Below, one piece after another: positions 1 to 5,747 of a stretch of 6,123 bases of DNA. Source of the stretch: Rhodoferax sp. (GTDB lineage: Bacteria > Pseudomonadota > Gammaproteobacteria > Burkholderiales > Burkholderiaceae_C). How positions within the stretch are numbered: position 1 is the first letter of the stretch; the number at the start of each line of letters is the position of its first letter. A program made the position numbers and the translations under genes. Under the pieces are notes generated by a model. It saw only the letters and a program-made list of their open reading frames with translations, was not told the DNA's origin and searched no databases. The stretch is taken from positions 1-6,123 of the forward strand of contig JAIFMA010000138.1 of NCBI GenBank assembly GCA_020048795.1. Reading direction: 5' to 3'.

Positions 1-231
1 AAATTTCAAAAACACCCAACTTCCAAAAACTAGTACGCTCTAAGATATTGATTCTTAACGGTATTTTTAGGTGGTTGTTAAAGTCCGGTTAGCATGCGTT
101 TGGGCACTTCTTTCAGGGCCAGTGCGACTGAAGATGCCGCTACACGGGGACAATGCGTGAATCTTTGTGGGCTCAGACGGTATATCAAACAGTAGTGCTC
201 AAGCTGTAGTCACACTTGGTATGTGGCTTTG
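1..231. other. AT-rich left flank without an intact gene
   Basis: I see no convincing coding region here. The first 90 bases are clearly AT-richer than the rest of the window. Bases 90-125 are a scrap of lpd (separate entry), and 126-231 is unassigned sequence downstream of the CHAT gene, whose stop codon lies at 232-234. I looked for a strong GC hairpin followed by a T-run that could end the CHAT transcript and did not find one. Any gene to the left lies outside the window. Confidence 0.5.
90..125 (-). pseudogene. Micro-fragment of dihydrolipoamide dehydrogenase gene
   Basis: Read on the minus strand this stretch encodes ALALKEVPKRML. The same 12-residue string is in the larger lpd remnant at 3689-4040, and I recall it from betaproteobacterial E3 dihydrolipoamide dehydrogenase, just before the NAD-binding GGGIIG motif. 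Bases 91-116 are identical to 3729-3754 in the same orientation. Beyond the identical core the two copies differ at synonymous positions: ALAL is GCA CTG GCC CTG here and GCC TTG GCA CTG there. Homology stops on both sides, with T instead of I after the final L and V instead of G before the first A. It is far too short to be functional and is best read as a recombination scar. Confidence 0.75.
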
Positions 232-3200
232 CTATCTGTGTGGCTCCCCCATCACAAAATAAGCTGCCCAGAAAAACGGATGCTGATACAAGGGTCCGTT
301 TTTTCCGGATGCCATATCGCGTTGTGCCTGAGCGAGTGCCTGCGCTTTTCCGATTAATCCATCGGCATTTCCGTAGGCTACCAGGGAATTCACCACCAAC
401 TGCTTGGCTGATTCAGATTCAACGGCCCATTGTGTGGCCAGCACAGATTTTGCTCCCGCAGCAAAAAAAGCGCGGGCCATGCCTGAAATCGATTCGCCTC
501 CACCCGATTCCGTCAAACCCGTATTGCAAGCGGACAACAGTACCCATTCGGAATTGAGACGCAGGGTGATGATGTCGTCTGTGGTGAGAAGTGAATCAGT
601 GGCCCCGGCGCCTTCATAGGCCATCGCCAATGCCGGTTTGGTCAAACGAGGAATTTCTCCGGGTAACACACCATGAGTGGCAAAGGCCACCATACGCCGA
701 TCATCCAGTTTTTCCGAAAGCACGCGACTACGAGTTGCAGCAGCACCAGAGATCACATCCTCGGCCGGGTTTGCACCCAGCGATCTGGCGGCGGCATTTG
801 CCTCATCAAGCGTTTCCGGCAACGGGCTGACTTTTGCGTAGTCAAATGCATTGTCGCCTGCGCGAAGCGCGCGGCCTCTAGAAGCCAGCTTCTGCACGGG
901 CAGATGCACAGCAGAAGCCTTGGAAAACTGTGGATTGGCAAACGCGATAAAGGGCTTGTTGGCCTTTTTGCCTTCAATCGTTCGATTGAGCACCACAGAA
1001 GAAGCTCCGGGCGTGATGGCAATGACCTGGCTCATCCCCGTCCAATCCGCCGCAGCGAGAGAGGTTGGGACATTCCGCAGGGTCGCGGCCCAAGGAACAC
1101 TGGACAAACCACCACCGGGGGCCAGATGAATCACCTTTATATTGTCAAGATCCTGTGTTGCGGGTCCAAACCAGGTTTGATACAAACCAGCCGCCGCCTG
1201 AATATCAAACCCTGACCATTGCCCCGCAACGCTCGGAACTTCTGCGGCATCAAAGGATGCGCGCATTAATTTGACCATCGCCAATGTGGCTTCGCGGGTG
1301 GTGAGCACCTTGCGCATGTTTAGCCGACCATCCGGCGTAACGACGAAAACCGCACCGATACCGTACCCGCTGTACATGGACATATAGGCTTCGCCAGGCC
1401 TCAATTTGGCTGCAAGCTCCTTGGCCGTTGGAATACGTGGATTGACCAGTTCCTGATAGACGGGGAAACGCCGAGCAATTTCCCTGCGGAGCTCTTGTAA
1501 TCCTTCATCCTCAATCGCCAGCAACTTCTGCGCTTCGTTGAGCGCATCTTGTTGGCGCTTGATGATCAATTCGTCGGCATTTTGGCTCGTCATGCGTTCG
1601 GTCTGGGAATAAGCCCGCGCCGCGTTACTGCGTCGGCTGCCCAATGTGGCTCGGAGCGCCTGCTCCTTATCGATGAGCGCACGCAAGTCCGGGGAAGTTG
1701 CGGCCAGTTTCGCAGCGCCGTCATACAGGGCTGTCTGGGAAACACCGCTGCGCAAATATTCGCTCACCGCAAAGGCAAGGTCGGACGCATCGTCTGCTCC
1801 CAGCTTGCCATTTCCCTCAATGATGCGCTTCAGCACCTCCTCAATGGCGATCATGTCATAGACCGTGCCACGCTGGCCCGAGTCACCATTCGCAGCTGCA
1901 GTAAACAGGTACGTCGACAAAAACCGTTCCGCAGTTACTTTGTTCAACACGTAAGCTGGATCACGCAGACGGGTCAGCATGAGCGCGGCGGCACTGTGCT
2001 TGGTCCAGGCGTGCTCCGATCCCCAATATCTAAAATTAGAGTCAAAGCTTTTGGTTGCCGATGCCTGTGCGGCCACCCAGTCGCCACGAGCCATGGCCGC
2101 GAGCATCATGAGTTCTTCCTCACTGAAATTACCCACAATAACCTGACTTTGAGAACGTGCCTGCAAGATATGACTGATGTCTGGCCCACTCTCTTCAGCG
2201 CGATTTAGCACAATCAAAATTTGCGCCCGTTTCAATCGGGCCAAGTTGCAATTGTTGTCCGTAAGTAGCGCTCTGGATGATTCACAGATTTTGATGGCGA
2301 GTTCGGTTGCTTCAAGTGCTTGGCCATACAGCCCATTCGCTGCCAACGCCGACCCCAGCGCAGCTTTTGCTATTGAACGATAGAACCACTCAATTTTTTT
2401 GTCTTCGATAACGCGATTAACTTCCTGGGCAAAAATTAAAGCTTGTGCCGCGCGGTTAACCCGAATCGAATTATTAACGTGGTCCCAACTGTTATTTGCC
2501 CATTTGCCAAGAGTGGATGCTTTGGCATCCGACGTGACTGCATTCAAATAAAGGTTCCAGTAGATTGAATCCACAACCACAGACTGGGTGGCAGCTTTTA
2601 TTACCTGCCCGCTTCTCGACAGAATTGCTAGTTCAGTTGAAGCGATCTCCAGCGGAATAGATTGAACCAGAGAAGAACTCTCATCCTTACTCGTCTTGCT
2701 GGCCAAATTTTTGGCAGTGTTCAATATGCGGGAAGCCCGAAACGTGTCATTGGACAACGACCAGCTACGCGCCAGACTGGTGGCAATTAATGCCCGGGCA
2801 CCTGGCATCAATTTGTCGTCACCAAGAATTAATTCCAGAATACGCAACTGATCATTGACGTTATTCACCCTCAAAAAAATTCTGGCGGTGTCCTCGTAAA
2901 CCTTGAGTCGTTTAACTAGGTCGTTCTCCGAGTCAGCAACTTGTGGCAAAGCCTCGATTGCCGCGCCAACATCGAGCATTTGATTAGCGGCATTCAAACG
3001 ACGAAGCCAGAACGCATTGGTTTCGTCTTTGCTAGAGAAAAGGCTGGGTGCCTTCATGCTCAACACAGTCTTGGCAGCCGCTGAAATCGCTGCCTCTTTG
3101 AGCTTCAACTCCTCTTCAGTGACTCTACGCATTGTTATAGTTTTGGTGCTGTCCTTAAGCGAATATGTCCCTTCAAATCCTTCGCCAGATTTCAGAGTGA

Positions 3201-3525
3201 CTACAGCTTTACCGTCGGCAGGCGTTACGAATTGCATTGAGCTCTGACCATCGCTCTGGCTTGCGGAAGCTTTGATCGCTTCTTGTTTTCCACCAACCGT
3301 CCACCCGTAGGTGGCATCAAGGAGAAGGGAACCATCGGGTCTTGGTGTCGCTGCGCTAATCTTCAGCGTTCGTAACCTCTCGTCCCCCTCCAGCGTAACG
3401 ATCCAGGGAGCGATGAGTTCGGTTTGCCATTGGGCCAATGTGATGGGCTGAGCGAAAGCATTGCCAGTCAGGAGGGTGGCGAATGTGCAATAAAGAGCAA
3501 AGAAAACAGGGGACAAAGTTTTCAT
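232..3525 (-). CDS. Exported TPR-like/CHAT-domain caspase-like protease, 1097 aa
   Basis: CHAT domains are caspase-fold cysteine peptidases, often fused to TPR repeats. The start is placed at ATG 3525 rather than eight codons upstream (3549) because a GGAG ribosome-binding site lies 10 bases before it and the protein then opens with a good signal peptide: MKT, a hydrophobic stretch at about residues 7-20, and an AFA cleavage site at 23-25. A periplasmic location is therefore inferred. Residues 26-137 look beta-rich and glycine/threonine-rich. Residues about 150-600 are helical, with a recognisable TPR-like unit near 387-415 (ALGSALAANGLYGQALEAT). Residues 615-690 look like long charged helices. 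The CHAT domain spans about 700-1097, including HLAPGGGLSSVPW (800-812), the ATHG motif with His951, SACNTG with Cys1000, GESISGMARAFFAAGAKSV and a terminal HPFFWAAYFVMGE. Both catalytic residues are present, so it is probably active. The substrate is unknown. It stands alone, with no co-oriented partner in the window. Confidence 0.93.
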   Translation of the reverse strand: MKTLSPVFFALYCTFATLLTGNAFAQPITLAQWQTELIAPWIVTLEGDERLRTLKISAATPRPDGSLLLDATYGWTVGGKQEAIKASASQSDGQSSMQFVTPADGKAVVTLKSGEGFEGTYSLKDSTKTITMRRVTEEELKLKEAAISAAAKTVLSMKAPSLFSSKDETNAFWLRRLNAANQMLDVGAAIEALPQVADSENDLVKRLKVYEDTARIFLRVNNVNDQLRILELILGDDKLMPGARALIATSLARSWSLSNDTFRASRILNTAKNLASKTSKDESSSLVQSIPLEIASTELAILSRSGQVIKAATQSVVVDSIYWNLYLNAVTSDAKASTLGKWANNSWDHVNNSIRVNRAAQALIFAQEVNRVIEDKKIEWFYRSIAKAALGSALAANGLYGQALEATELAIKICESSRALLTDNNCNLARLKRAQILIVLNRAEESGPDISHILQARSQSQVIVGNFSEEELMMLAAMARGDWVAAQASATKSFDSNFRYWGSEHAWTKHSAAALMLTRLRDPAYVLNKVTAERFLSTYLFTAAANGDSGQRGTVYDMIAIEEVLKRIIEGNGKLGADDASDLAFAVSEYLRSGVSQTALYDGAAKLAATSPDLRALIDKEQALRATLGSRRSNAARAYSQTERMTSQNADELIIKRQQDALNEAQKLLAIEDEGLQELRREIARRFPVYQELVNPRIPTAKELAAKLRPGEAYMSMYSGYGIGAVFVVTPDGRLNMRKVLTTREATLAMVKLMRASFDAAEVPSVAGQWSGFDIQAAAGLYQTWFGPATQDLDNIKVIHLAPGGGLSSVPWAATLRNVPTSLAAADWTGMSQVIAITPGASSVVLNRTIEGKKANKPFIAFANPQFSKASAVHLPVQKLASRGRALRAGDNAFDYAKVSPLPETLDEANAAARSLGANPAEDVISGAAATRSRVLSEKLDDRRMVAFATHGVLPGEIPRLTKPALAMAYEGAGATDSLLTTDDIITLRLNSEWVLLSACNTGLTESGGGESISGMARAFFAAGAKSVLATQWAVESESAKQLVVNSLVAYGNADGLIGKAQALAQAQRDMASGKNGPLYQHPFFWAAYFVMGEPHR

Positions 3526-3535
3526 GACGACAAAT

Positions 3536-3539
3536 CTCC
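3536..3539 (-). promoter_or_regulatory. Ribosome-binding site deciding the CHAT gene start
   Basis: On the minus strand GGAG lies 10 bases before the ATG at 3525 and inside the reading frame that runs from the ATG at 3549. It supports the downstream start, which also gives a normal signal peptide instead of one preceded by MASWRFVV. Confidence 0.6.
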
Positions 3540-3578
3540 AGGAAGCCACTGCTGGTGAGCGGCTTTATCGTGCAATAA

Positions 3579-3604
3579 CGGTTACAACCGGAGAGTTGAT
3601 CAAC
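3579..3604. promoter_or_regulatory. Two short palindromes upstream of the CHAT gene
   Basis: CGGTTACAACCG at 3579-3590 has five-base arms around AC, and GTTGATCAAC at 3595-3604 is a perfect ten-base palindrome. They lie 54-79 bases upstream of the chosen CHAT start, where a promoter or operator would be expected. I could not identify a convincing -35/-10 pair with standard spacing: TTGATC and TTGTAA on the minus strand are only weak -35 candidates. A role as regulator-binding sites is inference from position and symmetry alone. Confidence 0.3.
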
Positions 3605-3688
3605 GGGAGGTGTAAGAAATTCAACCACATGAGGCCAAGTATCGCACCTTGGAACAGCCCTCAATCCGCGTAACGTCCATCGGAAAGC

Positions 3689-4040
3689 CGTGCCCATTTC
3701 CAGGCCAATGATGCCGCCACTCAGAATCAGCATGCGTTTGGGCACTTCTTTCAGTGCCAAGGCACCAGTGCTGTCCACCACACGCTGGTCTTCGGGCATG
3801 AAGGGCAGGCGCACGGCCTGGCTGCCGGCGGCGATGATGGCCTTTTTGAAGGCAATGGTTTTTTTTGGTGCCGGTCTTGTCTTGCGCGGTGCCAGTGGTT
3901 TTTTCAACCTCGACATGGTTGGCGCCGACAAACGCGCCGTAGCCGCGCACCACAGTGACCTTGCGCATCTTGGCCATGGCGGCCAGCCCACCGGTCAATT
4001 TGCCAATGACCTTTTACCTGGCCGGTGGCAGCATGTCACC
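3689..4040 (-). pseudogene. lpdA: Decayed internal fragment of dihydrolipoamide dehydrogenase (E3)
   Basis: E3 is the FAD/NAD flavoenzyme of the pyruvate and 2-oxoglutarate dehydrogenase complexes. The minus strand reads KVIGKLTGGLAAMAKMRKV, then a stretch to TGTKK, and in another frame TIAFKKAIIAAGSQAVRLPF through ALALKEVPKRMLILSGGIIG to EMGT, all as I recall it from betaproteobacterial E3. The frame changes in an A8 run (T8 at 3859-3866); seven A's would restore it. An in-frame TAA lies at 4016-4014, just before KVIGK, with a DML upstream of it that fits the family spacing. The usual GGGIIG of the NAD-binding loop reads SGGIIG. The redox-active CxxxxC segment at the N-terminus and the whole C-terminal half are absent. 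It is a dead internal piece, roughly one quarter of the gene; both outer ends are approximate. A working copy is presumably elsewhere. Confidence 0.88.
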
Positions 4041-4080
4041 GGCCGCGCCAATCTTCAACCGTTGTCACCTTGCTGCTTTT

Positions 4081-4115
4081 GTTATAGCGTTTACCCCTTA
4101 AAAATAAAGGGCTAG
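4081..4115 (-). repeat. Degenerate intergenic repeat, copy 1 (inverted relative to copy 2)
   Basis: Read on the minus strand this AT-rich element starts CTAGCCCTT and ends ACGCTATAAC. It aligns with 5712-5747 on the plus strand at about 25 of 36 positions with one gap. It contains a small hairpin (CCCTT 4095-4099, AAGGG 4107-4111, loop of seven). It resembles short AT-rich intergenic repeats I recall from Comamonadaceae genomes, but I cannot name the family. The two copies face each other across the ATPase and toxin-remnant segment. Confidence 0.45.
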
Positions 4116-4167
4116 CGCGCTAATTTTTATATATGCGCTGTCAATGCAGCATTTGAAAAAAAGGCTC

Positions 4168-4202
4168 CTTACAATTACAAGTATAAAACTTCGAATTGTA
4201 AG
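4168..4202. promoter_or_regulatory. 35-base imperfect palindrome abutting the ATPase start codon
   Basis: CTTACAATT (4168-4176) pairs with AATTGTAAG (4194-4202), and inside these AAGT (4179-4182) pairs with ACTT (4188-4191) around the loop ATAAA. Thirteen of fifteen positions are complementary, with one two-base internal mismatch. The right arm ends two bases before the ATG at 4205, so in RNA it would cover the place where the ribosome-binding site should be. As DNA it overlaps -10-like strings TACAAT (4170-4175) and TATAAA (4182-4187). It could be an operator or a translation-blocking hairpin. The symmetry is seen directly; the function is inference. Confidence 0.6.
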
Positions 4203-4204
4203 AA

Positions 4205-5371
4205 ATGATCCCTCGACAAGCCACTTCAACCCTGCAACGGCTGGCGCAGGGGTTCCCGGTGTTGGCCATCACCGGGCCGCGCCAGTCCGGCAAAACCACA
4301 TTGGCGCGCGCCATGTTTGCGGCCAAGCCGTACGTGTCGCTGGAAAATCCGCAGGAACGCGAATTTGCGCTGACTGACCCGCAGCGCTTTCTGGCGCGAT
4401 TCACCGATGGGGCCATCCTGGATGAGGTGCAACGCTGCCCCGCGCTGTTGTCATGGCTGCAGCAACTGGTCGATGAGCGGGCGGTGATGGGGGACTTTGT
4501 TTTGACGGGCTCGGCCCAGTTTGACTTGCTGGCGGGCATCACGCAAAGTCTGGCGGGGCGTATGGGGCGGGTTGAACTGTTGCCGTTGTCAGGCGCTGAA
4601 CTCGGACAGGAGCTTCTACCCATTTCATTGGACGCTCTGCTTTTTAAAGGCGGTTACCCGGCACTTTATGACCGCACGCTGGCACCGACTGACTGGTTTC
4701 CCAACTATGTGACGACCTACCTGGAACGCGATGTTCGCCAACTTCTGGCAGTGCAAGACCTGAGCCAGTTTCATCGCTTTGTGCGCATGTGCGCGGCCCG
4801 CTCAGGGCAACTGCTTAACCTGGCTGCGCTGGGGGCAGACTGCGGCATTGCTGCGGTCACGGCGGCCAAATGGTTGTCCGTGCTGGAAACCAGCTACCTG
4901 GTGATGCGCCTGCCGCCTTACCACCGCAACTTTGGCAAACGACTGGTCAAGACCCCCAAGCTGTATTTTCTGGATGTTGCATTGATGGCCTGGCTGCTGG
5001 GCATTCGCGATGCCACCAGCATCGAGACCCATGCCGCGCGCGGGGCCTTGTTTGAAACCTGGGCGCTGTCTGAACTGGTCAAGCAGCGCTTTAACGCTGG
5101 GCAGGGGGCTGAGCTGTTTTTCTGGCGTGACAACGTGGGCCACGAGGTGGATGTGGTGTTTGAAACACCACAAGGTTTGCAAGCCATCGAGATCAAATCA
5201 GGCAGCACCTTCGCATCTGATTGGCCGCAGGCGGTGAGCAAATGGGCTGGTCTGGCAGACACGCCCACGTTGACACCGCACATCATTTTTGGTGGCACGG
5301 GCCACTATGCGAGGCAAGGCTGTGAGGTGCTGGGGTGGCGGGAGTTTGCGCTGGGTGTTCAACGGGCATGA
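4205..5371 (+). CDS. AAA_14/DUF4143-family ATPase with C-terminal nuclease-like domain, 388 aa
   Basis: The N-terminal ATPase has a P-loop GPRQSGKTT (24-32, Lys30), a Walker B strand GAILDEVQRCP (69-79, with Asp73 and Glu74), a sensor-like FVLTGSAQFDLL (98-109) and an SLAGRMGRVELLPLS segment (115-129), the usual order in this family. FKGGYPALY and YVTTYLERDVRQLL (about 147-181) lead into a winged-helix-like middle. The C-terminal region matches DUF4143: FFWRDNVGHEVDVVFE followed by IEIKSG, where Asp316, Glu329 and Lys331 fit a PD-(D/E)XK-like core. Family members are common and mobile, and their biological role is poorly known. The length is normal and the gene looks intact. An in-frame stop at 4199-4201 makes ATG 4205 the first possible start, although only a weak Shine-Dalgarno-like sequence precedes it. 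The gene is richer in GC than its flanks. The TGA at 5369-5371 is followed directly by a toxin remnant in the same frame. Confidence 0.93.
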   Translation: MIPRQATSTLQRLAQGFPVLAITGPRQSGKTTLARAMFAAKPYVSLENPQEREFALTDPQRFLARFTDGAILDEVQRCPALLSWLQQLVDERAVMGDFVLTGSAQFDLLAGITQSLAGRMGRVELLPLSGAELGQELLPISLDALLFKGGYPALYDRTLAPTDWFPNYVTTYLERDVRQLLAVQDLSQFHRFVRMCAARSGQLLNLAALGADCGIAAVTAAKWLSVLETSYLVMRLPPYHRNFGKRLVKTPKLYFLDVALMAWLLGIRDATSIETHAARGALFETWALSELVKQRFNAGQGAELFFWRDNVGHEVDVVFETPQGLQAIEIKSGSTFASDWPQAVSKWAGLADTPTLTPHIIFGGTGHYARQGCEVLGWREFALGVQRA

Positions 5372-5380
5372 ATCCACCGG

Positions 5381-5592
5381 TTTTCGGCTGACCTGGATGC
5401 GTTGCCAGACGCGAAGGTGAAGGCTGTCGTGGCGGCGCGTGTACTTTGTACAGCAAGGTTCAGAGGTGATCGTTCTGCTGGCCGGTGGCTCCAAGAAGAG
5501 CCAGGCTGGGGACATTCGCAAGGTCAAGGCGCTGACCAAGACATTGGAGCAAGGAGTCGCCGATGACCAAGAGCACGAAAGTCAGCGAACTC
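5381..5592 (+). pseudogene. Broken HigB-like (phage Gp49-like/RelE-type) toxin gene with internal deletion
   Basis: HigB-like proteins are RelE-superfamily toxins paired with a downstream antitoxin. Two separated pieces are visible. Bases 5381-5440 read FSADLDALPDAKVKAVVAAR, like the N-terminal helices (typically F..WL..L.D..A...I..R). From 5436, in another frame, the sequence reads RVYFVQQGSEVIVLLAGG (GTG at 5439) then SKKSQAGDIRKVKALTKTLE, the conserved C-terminal strand and helix. The expected middle of about 25 residues, usually containing a VGEGVSELRI-like strand and the GPGYR turn, is missing, and the ends meet at a GCG/CGCG junction out of frame. No start codon remains for the first piece: it follows the ATPase stop in the same frame. 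The second piece has lost its stop near 5592. It is not functional as it stands. The family assignment rests on recalled motifs. Confidence 0.72.
5551..5556 (+). promoter_or_regulatory. Ribosome-binding site of the antitoxin remnant
   Basis: AAGGAG lies six bases before ATG 5563, an excellent Shine-Dalgarno arrangement inside the toxin's tail. This is typical of toxin-antitoxin operons and indicates that a real second gene began here. Confidence 0.55.
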
Positions 5593-5613
5593 CCTTTGTC
5601 GCCTTTGTCGTGA
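5563..5613 (+). pseudogene. 5' stub of the antitoxin gene paired with the HigB-like toxin
   Basis: A 16-codon frame, MTKSTKVSELPLSPLS, begins after a strong ribosome-binding site and overlaps the toxin tail, as second genes in HigB-like modules do. The start MTKSTKVSELP resembles antitoxin N-termini of this type, which continue with an FDAA.YLD-like segment. Here the resemblance ends after ELP, and the frame stops within a nine-base tandem duplication (CCTTTGTCG twice, 5593-5610). The helix-turn-helix body is absent. The assignment is inferred from context and from a few recalled residues; a chance small frame is the alternative. Confidence 0.45.
5593..5610 (+). repeat. Nine-base tandem duplication at the antitoxin breakpoint
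   Basis: CCTTTGTCG occurs twice head to tail exactly where similarity to the antitoxin start ends. It adds the LSPLS residues and leads into the TGA at 5611-5613. It may mark the deletion junction. Confidence 0.6.
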
Positions 5614-5711
5614 CCCTGCCACTGGTTGGGTTTTTTGCCAGTGGCGAGATCGCCCACAAGCATCTTTACGGGTACACCGGCGTGCTCACAGTTTTTACAT
5701 GAAATTGGCCT
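5614..5711. other. Unassigned stretch with an 8-bp stem-loop
   Basis: I recognise no gene here. GCCACTGG (5618-5625) and CCAGTGGC (5638-5645) form a perfect eight-base inverted repeat around a twelve-base loop that contains six T's. The T-run is inside the loop rather than after the stem, so this is not a standard terminator. The plus frame through it, continuing from the toxin remnant to 5702, reads VTLPLVGFFASGEIAHKHLY and resembles nothing I can name. Confidence 0.4.
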
Positions 5712-5747
5712 CTAGCCCTTATTTAATATGGGCAACGCGCTATTTAC
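5712..5747 (+). repeat. Degenerate intergenic repeat, copy 2
   Basis: CTAGCCCTTATTTAATATGG begins the element and CGCGCTATTTAC ends it. It is the inverted counterpart of the element at 4081-4115, with about 25 of 36 positions matching. A weak GCCC/GGGC hairpin falls at the same place as the CCCTT/AAGGG hairpin of copy 1. The stop codon of the minus-strand membrane gene (5740-5742) lies inside it, so that gene's last codons come from repeat sequence. Confidence 0.45.

Noticed and set aside
1549..2208. 219-codon plus-strand open frame inside the CHAT gene
   Set aside because: It lies wholly antisense to a gene with clear domain motifs; its translation shows no recognisable motif and fits a shadow frame.
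3356..3991. 211-codon minus-strand frame overlapping the CHAT start
   Set aside because: Only its middle part is lpd-like; the rest runs through the CHAT 5' end in another frame. It is an accidental extension of the frameshifted pseudogene.
3690..4115. 141-codon plus-strand open frame over the lpd remnant
   Set aside because: It is the antisense shadow of a sequence whose minus-strand translation matches dihydrolipoamide dehydrogenase.
4113..4128. Palindrome TAGCGCGCTA followed by a short T-run, as a possible terminator
   Set aside because: With a realistic loop only three base pairs remain, too weak for an intrinsic terminator.
4141..4623. 160-codon minus-strand frame over the ATPase start
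   Set aside because: It is antisense to the Walker A and Walker B coding region and carries no motifs of its own.
232..5371. CHAT protease and ATPase as one new defence system
   Set aside because: They are divergent, separated by about 680 bases of pseudogene and repeat sequence, and differ in predicted location (exported against cytoplasmic). Nothing in the sequence links them.
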